A DNA stretch of 64,000 bases, taken from assembly GCA_054601695.1 (NCBI GenBank), contig BAAHQB010000381.1, positions 62,001 through 126,000 of the forward strand, written 5' to 3'. The notes beneath the pieces were generated by a model that was not told the DNA's origin, did not search any database, and saw nothing but the letters and a program-made list of their open reading frames with translations. Position numbers and translations under genes: made by a program. The stretch comes from Amorphochlora amoebiformis. Lineage: Eukaryota; Cercozoa; Chlorarachniophyceae. Shown here piece by piece: positions 1 through 64,000 of the stretch. Within the stretch, counting starts at the first letter, position 1, and each line of letters starts with the position of its first letter.

Positions 1-931
1 GTGTGACATCCAAACCAGAATAGTCGATCTTGCACCCTGAAGGAAGGAAAAAAAAAAAAGACAAACCTAATCATACTGATGGTAAGGGAGAATTGAATTC
101 GCTAGGCAGAAAAATTGCAATAATGTTCATGCGTAGCATGTGCCCATTTAGTGTGTTGACGGCAACTCGACCCAAAAAGGAGCGAACAGCAATGTTCTTG
201 AGTCCCATGTACATATGTGTCCCATGTACATGATATGGACATGGCAGTCATGGTGTGCACGTGGTGGTTTGACCCAAAAGAGCATGTTTTCGGGGGTGTA
301 AAAATGTACATCGTGGTTGGCGACTCATGGAAAAATGACCTCTTCCGTGTGGATTTTCCGTGTGGCTATTTCCACACCACATGTGCATACGGTTCATGGG
401 AGCATGTGTGCTGGTGCTGCAAATATGTAGATACATACCCTCGTAAACATCCACGCCAGGAATCCCCTGGGCCGTCGGCTTGTTGTAGAGCTTCCCCGGG
501 AAGGGGTTATCTGAGCTGCTGGCTATGTCGTCGTACGACATAGTTATGATGTTGTCTGGGTCGATCCCATTGCGAGTTAGAATCTGATACGCGTGGCATA
601 CGTCTGCCTGATGGCGATAGTTGTAGAACCTGGACACCCATACCCCAACACACGGAAATCAACAAATGACCCCGTCACATGAGCGGTGGGTGGATTTATA
701 GTAGTAAACGGTATGAAGATAGGGCGCGAAGGATTCGGTATATTTCAAATGAAATATCCTTCTGTCAAAAGATCTGCAGTTATGTATGATACAGCAGCAT
801 GGGCAAGAAAGGAAGGAAAAAGCTTTAGAATGGGTCTTGAAGAATTTGAACCCGTTAGAGCCGGCGACAAGGACCGCGAAGTTATCAGCGTGGGCCACGG
901 CCGCAAAGAGCGAGAGAGCAGCGACCAGCAT
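1..931 (-). CDS. LGMN: Legumain (asparaginyl endopeptidase, C13), 5' part
   Basis: Cysteine endopeptidase cleaving after Asn, acting in lysosome or vacuole. Exons: 931-852, 629-439, 36-1 (continues off the left edge). Exon 1 encodes a hydrophobic signal peptide ([15 protein letters not shown]) followed by [11 protein letters not shown]. Exon 2 opens with [15 protein letters not shown], the family hallmark that includes the S1-pocket Arg, then [27 protein letters not shown] and VDVYE. Exon 3 gives [12 protein letters not shown]. Phases match at both junctions (GG|GTTCAA with CAG|GTTC; G|GTATGT with CAG|GGTGC). The ATG at 931 is the first in-frame Met of the open exon. The catalytic His and Cys lie outside the window. 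It is divergent from the Tim gene at 1269. Family assignment is near certain; exact ends are inferred. Confidence 0.93.
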
Positions 932-1268
932 GATATAAACACGACAGCCAACGCGCGGTGAAGAATGCTTACCAAGCACGTGGACGCTTTGTTGGAAGTA
1001 ATTTATGTCATGTCACATTGTCCGTTATTGTACAGATATGTATGTGGATATATGTACATATCGATTAGATATGTGCATATCGATTAGATATGTATGTGTA
1101 TATATATGCATATCGATTAGATATGTATGTGGACATATGTTCTTTTTGATTAGATATGTATGTGCATATCGACATATGTGCACATCGATATAGATATGTA
1201 AATTTATGTTATTCCCTCAATAATTTGTCGGCTTCGCAAATCAATATTTCGCCTTGGGGTCGCGCAAA
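932..1268. promoter_or_regulatory. Divergent promoter region between legumain and Tim
   Basis: A 337-bp spacer separates the two inferred start codons. It holds four to five imperfect copies of an 18-20 bp unit around CGATTAGATATGTATGTG (about 1040-1200), AT-rich and direct. No TATA box, Inr or known factor site could be assigned. A shared bidirectional promoter is inferred from the short head-to-head spacing only. Confidence 0.45.
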
Positions 1269-3331
<2,063 letters not shown>

Positions 3332-4220
3332 AGAGATTCTTGGAGCTATGTTTTGCGTGTCGAGCTGAAAGACTAGAAAGATATCTAGTTGGGTCATGCT
3401 AGTTACACTAATTACGCTAGTTTTAGGCTTCACGGATACATATCTACAAACCTGATGCACGAATGCCACGCATTTGTTAGCTTTGTGAAAAGTTGTCGAA
3501 ACTCGTTGCACAGATTTAATTACTAGAGATTTACTGCTAGCTATATATATATATATATAGACTAAATCTAGCCATGAGGATCAACTTCAAAGATCAATCA
3601 ACTAGTTCTAGTAGTTATAAGCTAGTAGCATCATTTTTGTGATCCTTTAGATCCTGGAGATTCTATGCTGACTACCAAAGCTGACAACACTAGCTATAGT
3701 GAAAACTAGAATATAATGAAATTTACTAGATCTCGATTCTAGAGATTCTAGAGATTACCAGAAAGATATACTAGATATACTATAGCTAGATCTAGTAGAT
3801 ATATATATATATATGTATCTTTATATGTCTAGTATCTAGAGTATGTAGATACATTAAATCTAGATAATGACCGAGTACTAGAATTAGAACTAGTCTAAGC
3901 TCAGACTGTACTAGACTAGACTAGACTGTCAATCTAGCTAATTATAACGTTTACAAGCAAACAGTGACTAGCCTAGTAGCTAGACTTCTCTAGGTACGTC
4001 TGTAAGTATGTCTGATCGACATCTAGTGTGTTGAACTAGCTACAGGTCTTGTAGCTTGAACCAAGCTTTATCTAGTTTATTAGAATCCGTTGAATCTACT
4101 ATGATGAAGGGAAACTGTAGATGCTACTGGAGGTAAGCCCGTCAACATGTGTCAGCTGCAGGACTTTTCTAGAAAATGTGCTGCCAGCTTCAACCTAGGT
4201 ATAACTTCTAGAAGTTAGAT
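3332..4220. other. CTAG-rich intergenic block between convergent gene ends
   Basis: This stretch lies between the Tim stop (3331) and the 3' side of the minus-strand HTH gene. It is extremely rich in the tetranucleotide CTAG: eight occurrences in 3721-3840 alone. It carries few TA repeats and no convincing exon. A possible short coding piece near 4100-4130 ending in a GTAAGC donor was not supported by any partner exon. Confidence 0.8.
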
Positions 4221-4239
4221 ACATCATTCTCATTAAGAT

Positions 4240-4245
4240 ATTTGG

Positions 4246-4293
<48 letters not shown>

Positions 4294-4294
4294 A

Positions 4295-4335
<41 letters not shown>

Positions 4336-4735
4336 ACGTATATATATACATATACGTATATGTATACATATACATATATATATATTATATTTATACAACA
4401 CACACATAAAAGATATGTATGTATATATGTATATGTATATGTATGTATATGTGTATATATATATGTATATATATACATATATACATACACACACATATAT
4501 ATATATATGTATATGTATATATGTGTATATATTTTATATATATATATTATATTATGTATTTCTATTATGTGCGTACACAAATCTACATACATAAATATAT
4601 ATATTCGCATATACATATCATACATATACATACATCATATATATACACATACATATATACACATACATATATACATATATACAATATATATATATATATA
4701 TACATATGTGCACATGTACACATACATTGAGCATA
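4240..4735. repeat. (TA)n and TATG/TACA repeat block
   Basis: Interrupted TA, TATG and TACA repeats just beyond the 3' end of the HTH gene (stop at 4757-4759). No gene was seen. Confidence 0.85.
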
Positions 4736-4756
4736 CCAGTCTGCGGTCAAACGTTT

Positions 4757-10872
<6,116 letters not shown>

Positions 10873-10882
10873 TGGGTCGCTC

Positions 10883-11298
10883 TGTTCATATAGATGCAAA
10901 TATTAGGTGCATATGTTAACTATTTATGTAGATGTATATTATTAGGTGGTTGTGTTACGTATCTATGTAGATGTATTATTAGATGGTTATGTTACGTATC
11001 TATGTAGATGTATTATTATTAGATGGTTATGTTACGTATCTATGTAGATGTATTATTAGGTGGTTATGTTACGTATCTATGTAGATGTATTATTATTAGG
11101 TGGTTATGTTACGTATCTATGTAAATGTATTATTATTAGGTGGTTATGTTACGTATCTATGTAGACGTTATTATTAGGTGGTTATGTTACGTATCTATGT
11201 AGATGCATTATTAGGTGGTTATGTTAGTATCTATGTAGATGTATTATTAGATGGTTATGTTACGTATCTATGTATTATTAGGTGCATATGTTACATAT
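10883..11298. repeat. Tandem array of about 33-38 bp between two minus-strand genes
   Basis: Roughly ten units containing ggttatgttacgtatctatg separate the J-protein stop (11299) from the HTH start codon (10872). The HTH promoter should lie here. No TATA-like element stands out. Confidence 0.8.
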
Positions 11299-15953
<4,655 letters not shown>

Positions 15954-16495
15954 TCGTCGTAAAGGTCTCCTGATAAATTCCAGCGTGGAATAAGAGAGGG
16001 AGAGAGGGAGGGGAATTCAATAGACTCATATCCAACCCCACCGAGCAGGATTGGGCCCGGCCCTTACAGGGGGAATTTGTGAGAGTGATCGTCATTTATC
16101 TTGAACATATGCATTTTATTATCTCTCCTGGTGCATAATTTTTTCCCAAGGGGTGGAGGGGGACGCAACCGGAACAGAGTTGGCGGGTGTTCCCCGTCTG
16201 GAAGTCGAAAGTTTGGCAGATGGGCCGAAAGAATATCTTTTGTTCAGATATTATTTCGGATCCGTAGGATAGTTTAATTGAAGATATCCTAATATATCCA
16301 CATCAATACCCAACCTTTGACATTGTGACATTCTCCTTTGTCACATTGTGGCAAGCCAGGAAGGACACTGCCACCCTGCAGCCGCCCTTCTTTGCCCTCG
16401 TTCACGCCCTCATTGGCCCTCCACTACGCCCTCCTTGGCCTTCCTCCCTCCACACCCTCTCTATTGAACCGCGATTTTGAAATTATAAAATTGCG
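15954..16495. promoter_or_regulatory. Divergent promoter region, J-protein and 408-aa protein
   Basis: A 542-bp spacer between two inferred start codons. It has higher GC than its surroundings and contains repeated pyrimidine-rich GCCCTC and TTGGCC motifs at 16380-16450. It is free of TA microsatellite. No core promoter element could be defined. Confidence 0.45.
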
Positions 16496-26243
<9,748 letters not shown>

Positions 26244-27205
26244 ATACATGTCGTTGGTATACACTACTATAAATAGCCTTGTCCAGCAGGTGTATGTACA
26301 TGTATACATACTTGTAGTACTTTTTGTAGTAATACCATATGGATTGATGATGTCTGGATGTATGTTATGTATGCAGGCCTGCTAGGCGAGTTACCAACAC
26401 GGATTGCCGCGGCTGGTGAGCTGAGCAAAAGGTTCAAGTGGATCTCTCCAGGGTGTTTCGACCCTGCCGTGCCTTGGACATCTGAATCTAGTACGTCACG
26501 TTATCTAGGTTATCTAGGTTATAAGCTTTTGGGGGAAACCTGAGTGAGTGTTACTAGTGTTACGGTGATAAACGAACTAAGATCTAAACATGTCATACAG
26601 GCTGTATCTGTGTATACTAGGTATATTTGTACTACCTAGACTACTTCTAGTACTTATCCAGTGTGGTACACATGAACAATCTAGGCAATGGTCTCTCACA
26701 ATCCGGATCCCAACTGCTAGAACTGGTACTAGTATTAGCTAGATTAGTACATAGTAGTCTAGGCAGTAATAGTCCGAACAGATGAGATGTCTAGGATGTC
26801 GGGATGCATGCGCAACGTTAGACTCAACCGTGGCGGCTAGTTTATCTAGTTCCTATAGTTATGATCTATCTTGTCTATCTACTAGAGCTAGCAACAGTAG
26901 ATATAGTTAAACTAGTTAAACATCATCAGATCTACTTCGTAGACTGATTCGAACATACTCTAGTGTATACTCCAGATACTGACTAGACTGTGTAGACTGT
27001 GTCTTGTGTGTGACACGTGCACGGCCCAGTAATTAGAGTAACTGCGCGGGCTCAGTACTAGTTATAATTAGTTCAGCTTTGGCGTGCACTATAGGTAGAT
27101 GCGTACGAATACACGTCGTGGCATAACGAGCACACGGATAGATTAGCTAAAGATAATCAGACAGCATACGTACGTATACGTACGTATTCAGTATACGTTC
27201 GTAGC

Positions 27206-27245
<40 letters not shown>

Positions 27246-28076
27246 CTACTCGCGTAGATAATTATTCTAGTACTAACTACATACACGGTGTCAGTATCGG
27301 GTATCTACGCTATCATGATACGTACGTACAGTCAATACCTAGACTGCCGACTAGCTAGGCTAGTATATAGACTTTTCCACTGGTCGCCGCATGATGCCTA
27401 AAAATTTTCGTGTTATCTACTAAATTATATCATAGTAAGCTATACGTATGTACAGGCCGAGTACCGTATATCTAGTATATACGTTAGTACGCGTCCGAGA
27501 TATTTTGAACTTGCGGGTAATGTCCTCCACCGGCCCAGTGACTAGAGAGGCTAATGATTGATCGATCCACTCAACTTCGTGTATATTATGGCCCTGTCGC
27601 GCAGGTACATGTACTAGATGTAGTCTAGTAGTACGTACACACGCATCCGAAGTTCTCGAGCTTTACATATGTCTGCGACTGGTGACCAAACCTCTACTTA
27701 CTGAAATCGAACTTAGTTTTCGTCTAGACCTATAACTAGTATAACCTAGATAACCGTTCTATTAGTTCAAGGCCAGATAGATGCTAGCTAGCTAGCTATA
27801 GAGAGAGATATTCCGAATATTCCGGGGGAGACTCGTGAAGTTTATAAAAGTTTATTTTCCACAATTGTAACGGTGCAAGCAGGCGGGTGTGAAGCATACC
27901 ATCTGGACAACTTAACTGGACCGCTGAGACACCACCATAACGTGCTATCTATCCACCTGTAGTCTATCGTATGCGTGTGTCTGGATGTACCAGGAAGGGC
28001 GTATGATACACACATACATACATAACTAGACATACCTCATTGCTTGGTATGTGTTTCTAATTGCACTCTGAAGGTC
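26244..28076. other. CTAG-rich convergent intergenic block
   Basis: Lies between the stop of the plus-strand 408-aa gene (26243) and the stop of the minus-strand RPA49 gene (28077). CTAG and related TAGNCTA words are very frequent (for example 26616-26760, 27730-27800), and a single TA tract sits at 27208-27242. A TATA-like tataaatag occurs at about 26270. The 27842-28033 minus open frame shows no supporting evidence. Confidence 0.75.
26358..26543 (+). CDS. Possible exon or small ORF, unknown
   Basis: An open frame from ATG at 26358 reads YAGLLGELPTRIAAAGELSK followed by RFKWISPGCFDPAVPW, which has coding-like composition. It could be a first exon (donor GTACGT after TCTGAATCTA) or a 61-residue ORF ending at 26543. 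A TATA-like element lies about 85 bp upstream. Its acceptor-like ATGCAG|GC would require a phase that the preceding gene does not supply, so I did not join them. It sits at the start of the CTAG-rich block. Confidence 0.35.
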   Translation: MYVMYAGLLGELPTRIAAAGELSKRFKWISPGCFDPAVPWTSESSTSRYLGYLGYKLLGET

Positions 28077-42899
<14,823 letters not shown>

Positions 42900-42905
<6 letters not shown>

Positions 42906-43015
42906 GTGTACTAGGATGCTGTATATGTCACTAAACTAGTATCTACTATGAGTGCATTACATGTATATACATGTATATACATGTATATCATGTACATAAC
43001 TAGACTAGTATATAA

Positions 43016-43066
<51 letters not shown>

Positions 43067-43067
43067 G

Positions 43068-43098
<31 letters not shown>

Positions 43099-43559
43099 CG
43101 AATAATACGATATATACATATCATAGTATGATACTAGATACATCTAGATGTACATACTATTGGCACAATTGATTGAAAAGCTATATTCAATCACACACTT
43201 GTATGATAAATAATTATTTATGCATGTTGTTACATGATTGTACTGACAGCATTGTCACAGCAATGTCACAGCATCATGGCTTAATGTAATATTAGAAATT
43301 ATTATTAATAGGAATATATCTAGCTATCTACAGTACCGTTACCGTTTGAATTGTAATCATTAGTACTTATCCTAGACTCCTAGTTATCATTTCAAGACAC
43401 TGTGAGCTTTACTAACCAAGTAACATCTGAAGTGATCATAGTATCATCATACACACATATATATATATATACGTTGTAAAAGTAAATCCAAGTATGGTGA
43501 CTCATTTGGTGAGCGCCGACATGAATGCATAAATAGTATATATGTATGTAGACAGTGTA

Positions 43560-43602
<43 letters not shown>

Positions 43603-44067
43603 TGTCTACATACATATATACTATTTATGCATCCATGCATCGGCGCTCACCATACTTGGATTTACTTTTACCTAGTTTACGATACAATGTTACCGTGCAT
43701 GACTATGTACTAGATGTAGATATTGTATATTTAAACATCATCTAGATCATCGTAAGTTCTACCTGGGGAATATCGTAATCTAGTATATAATATATATAAT
43801 CTAGATAATATATCTAGTATATCCAGTATATACATTAGATATATGTAGTAGTATATGTATAATTATCTTAAACAATATAAATCTAGCAGCGGCACATTAG
43901 CTAAGACGATTTAGCGATGAATGAATGATTATCTTATTCTACACGAAAGGGAACCACCACCTAGACCACGCTCACGCTGTTACCAGTTTCTACCGTAGGC
44001 TACGCATACCTAGATACTAGAGATACGTTCCTAGACGTTGTTGATAGATCTATTATTTTGAACGCAC
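42900..44067. other. CTAG-rich block downstream of a gene end
   Basis: 3' flank of the minus-strand gene that stops at 44068. CTAG is frequent (for example 42911-42945, 43000-43015, 43738-43830, 43955-44036). It contains the foldback at 43477-43672 and few TA tracts. No exon was seen. Confidence 0.75.
43477..43672. repeat. Large inverted repeat (foldback, MITE-like)
   Basis: Left arm (43477-43556) starts gtaaaagtaaatccaagtat and ends tatgtatgtagacagt. The right arm (43600-43672) is its reverse complement, beginning actgtctacatacatatata and ending atttacttttac. A (TA)n spacer separates them. The left arm has a 12-bp insertion (ctcatttggtga). No target-site duplication was recognised. Confidence 0.88.
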
Positions 44068-51658
<7,591 letters not shown>

Positions 51659-52014
51659 ATCGCCAAGATTTTGCACCTTATCGACCGCCAACACCTTCTC
51701 GCGCGCCTCCCCTGCCGGACCTTTGTGCACACGGCTTGAAATTCCTTTCGATCGAGACGCGAAAAATTACAAAAAAATACGAAAAAAACTTGCACGAAAT
51801 TGCCACGAATTCGAGGCGCAGGGCTACACGCAGCTATGTCACACACACCTCACTTTCGCACCGCGCCTCAATAGCTATGTCACGTATGTGTCACTAGAAT
51901 GTCACAGACACGACTCTACAAATCACAGTAAAGTCACGCTTCTGACTGGAAACGCCACCTTCCCGCCACACACCCCGCCTTCGGCAATAGGAGGGATACA
52001 GTCGAACCTCACCT
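51659..52014. promoter_or_regulatory. Divergent promoter region
   Basis: A 356-bp spacer between the inferred start at 51658 (minus) and the ATG at 52015 (plus). It is free of TA repeats and contains several TATGTCAC/TGTCAC words at 51834-51910. A plus-strand frame runs through it (from 51531) but has no codon-like support. Confidence 0.45.
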
Positions 52015-52911
52015 ATGCTCGCCCACCAGCGTGTCAAAAAGAGATCCCGCCCAGGGACACATAAGACTGTCGGGGGTCCGTCCAAGCCCCAGTTCAACCT
52101 CGTCAAGCTCCCCAAGGGAAGCTTTCTGTATCGTGTGCACTTTCTCGAACCCGACCAGCCGCGCCTCTCTGTATCCGAACTTGACCAGTTTGGAGACTGG
52201 AACGTTTTCCTAACCCGAGTGAAGGCCGCAGGAAAGGGTCCATTAGGTTTGAGAAAGCGTGTCATGGAGTACCGTTCAACTAAGGTGCTTCGCCTGGCAA
52301 GGCTCCCGCGGCTCCCTCGGCTGCCGCCTCAGCGGCTCACAGCTCCCTGCGACAATGAAGCCCGTCAAACTATTGGGTCGCTTGGGGCTGTAGGATCGAA
52401 AGGAACTCAGGTATTTGAGCGCAAGGGAGATAAGAAGGGTCTCCCCAAGAGGGGACTGCTGTCCAAGAAGGCGAGCACACCGGAGAAGAATCAGAATCTC
52501 GCGCTCGACCAAGCCAAGAAGATGAGACCTTTAGCCATGCTAGACAACGCCAACCAAATGGAGGTAGTCGACGAGAAGAAGGGATTGAAGCAGACCAGAA
52601 AGCAGGGCGCGAGACTCCACGTTCGTGACGGCCTTCGACGGCATCACAACTCGACTCCCTCCAAAGAAAAGGAGAATTTTGGGACAACCGCCTACAAGAC
52701 TGCGAAGACTGTGATTGTCAACAATAACGATGGCAAGTGCGCATTCTCGAGGCTAGCGGAGATCATCGAGGCTGAGGCGCTCGACGGATGTGTGTCTGCG
52801 CACGGGGTCGTGTATCTTCGAGACGCGCCGGTTAACCTTATCGACGACGACAAGAAACCCGGTGTTAGCCAGCAGCTGCTTACTGATATGTTTTCCAAGT
52901 TGAACATGTAG
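52015..52911 (+). CDS. Intronless ORF, 298 aa, unknown
   Basis: The only long uninterrupted non-repetitive frame in the window. GC content and codon choice are clearly higher-GC than the introns around it. The ATG at 52015 follows an in-frame TAG at 51988; a splice acceptor at the latter (CAATAG|GAG) is possible, so upstream exons cannot be excluded. N-terminal half: basic, with FNLVKLPKGSFLYRVHF and an LPRLPRLPPQR run. Middle: Lys-rich and disordered. C-terminal: KTVIVNNNDGKCAFSRLAEI and VVYLRDAPVNLIDDD, which look folded. No family was recognised. It could be a young retrocopy, a single-exon gene or a mobile-element ORF. Confidence 0.62.
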   Translation: MLAHQRVKKRSRPGTHKTVGGPSKPQFNLVKLPKGSFLYRVHFLEPDQPRLSVSELDQFGDWNVFLTRVKAAGKGPLGLRKRVMEYRSTKVLRLARLPRLPRLPPQRLTAPCDNEARQTIGSLGAVGSKGTQVFERKGDKKGLPKRGLLSKKASTPEKNQNLALDQAKKMRPLAMLDNANQMEVVDEKKGLKQTRKQGARLHVRDGLRRHHNSTPSKEKENFGTTAYKTAKTVIVNNNDGKCAFSRLAEIIEAEALDGCVSAHGVVYLRDAPVNLIDDDKKPGVSQQLLTDMFSKLNM

Positions 52912-53141
52912 GTAGATGGCAGTGGGAGGGCATTAGGGCGGTGGGAAGGTCTTGAGAACGCTTGTATTTTTAAGTTGTGGGCGATTAAATTTCTATACGT
53001 GATCCCTTAATTTTGTGTTGTTATGCGTTTTAAAGGAACGTGATTACACTATATATTGCATTCCACAGTACTATACCACAAGAAAACGCTCACATGTACG
53101 TTGATATAAAAATATAGAATATCATACTGCTGACCCAGGTA

Positions 53142-53185
<44 letters not shown>

Positions 53186-53391
53186 AATATAAATATATAT
53201 AATATATATTATACATCTAATTATACATATCTACAACATATATGTATGTATATCTAGCTAGTATCGATATAGTATATACATTAGATAGATACAGTAGTCT
53301 AGGTAGTGACATGGATATATCTACTAGATAGCACACCACTAGATCATGAATCATGGCATGATATGTTATATATATATATATATATATATTT

Positions 53392-53431
<40 letters not shown>

Positions 53432-53448
53432 TATGATCATATATGTAT

Positions 53449-53496
<48 letters not shown>

Positions 53497-53515
53497 TATA
53501 TATATATACATATCA

Positions 53516-53596
<81 letters not shown>

Positions 53597-53637
53597 TGTA
53601 TTTTTATAAATACATATATATATATATATATGTATAA

Positions 53638-53681
<44 letters not shown>

Positions 53682-53794
53682 GGTCATGGTGATATATAGC
53701 ACAAACACTTTCTATATCATGTCCAGATACACTGTCTTCATATACCGGATATATCTATCATACTCTCTCACACACACACACACACACATATATG

Positions 53795-53826
<32 letters not shown>

Positions 53827-53894
53827 TATATTTCTAGATTTACTAGTATGCAAATCATGATACACACATCTAGACATACACACCATGTGACTGA

Positions 53895-53933
<39 letters not shown>

Positions 53934-53996
53934 GATATATATGTATATATATATCACAATATATATATATATATGTATATATATACTATATATATC

Positions 53997-54039
<43 letters not shown>

Positions 54040-54045
54040 AAAATA

Positions 54046-54083
<38 letters not shown>

Positions 54084-54249
54084 ACTCTACAACGCTGTCG
54101 CACCGTTTACACCGGTACTGTATGTGCATATACCCAACGAGTTTATACATACATATATATATATATATATAACTAATTCGAAGCCTGTAATGATAACGGT
54201 TGTAATGATGATGAGTAGCACGTCGATGAGGCTGCAGTAGGTCGGTGTT
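52912..54249. other. Convergent intergenic region, CTAG-containing, then TA repeats
   Basis: Lies between the stop of the plus ORF (52911) and the stop of the minus 2OG oxygenase gene (54250). CTAG occurs repeatedly at 53253-53345 and again at 53834-53872; (TA)n fills 53365-53680, 53780-53830 and 53895-54080. No gene was seen. Confidence 0.75.

Positions 54250-64000
<9,751 letters not shown>

Noticed and set aside
27842-28033. 63-codon minus open frame
   Set aside because: Downstream of the RPA49 stop in the CTAG-rich block; no motif, no junctions, no repeats supporting it.

Overview
The window is nuclear DNA from an intron-rich eukaryote, most likely a unicellular protist or alga. The evidence is spliced genes for typical eukaryotic proteins (legumain, a small Tim chaperone, RNA polymerase I subunit A49, a J-domain protein), no operons, and interstitial TTAGGG-type telomeric repeats. 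I cannot name the lineage. The coding exons I could assemble total about 7.7 kb of 64 kb. The rest is introns packed with (TA)n microsatellites and short-period tandem arrays. Almost every long open frame of the Tyr-Ile-Tyr-Ile kind is just a translated TA tract. All exon chains were built by eye from reading-frame phase, GT..AG junctions and protein motifs; none has been tested against RNA.

Layout: legumain 5' part (minus, 1-931, runs off the left edge), divergent from a small Tim chaperone (plus, 1269-3331). A CTAG-rich 3' flank follows (3332-4220), then a helix-turn-helix protein with several in-frame repeats (minus, 4757-10872), a tandem array, and a J-domain protein (minus, 11299-15953). 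That gene is divergent from an unknown 408-residue protein (plus, 16496-26243). A CTAG-rich convergent intergenic block (26244-28076) leads into the RNA polymerase I subunit RPA49/A49 (minus, 28077-41643, about 18 exons). Then come a promoter and TA region, a CTAG-rich block with a large foldback (42900-44067), and an unknown basic protein (minus, 44068-51658). This is divergent from an intronless 298-residue ORF (plus, 52015-52911). A further CTAG-rich convergent block precedes a 2-oxoglutarate/Fe(II) dioxygenase of the isopenicillin-N-synthase type (minus, 54250 to beyond the right edge).

The genes do not form a pathway; they look like unlinked housekeeping genes. The striking feature is the non-coding architecture. 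Many introns begin or end with tandem arrays whose unit is a copy of the adjacent splice junction (exon edge plus GT or AG), sometimes of a whole exon. Convergent gene ends are separated by blocks extraordinarily rich in CTAG. One intron starts directly with telomeric repeats grown from its own GTAGGG donor. These patterns, rather than any single protein, are the best candidate for something undescribed here.
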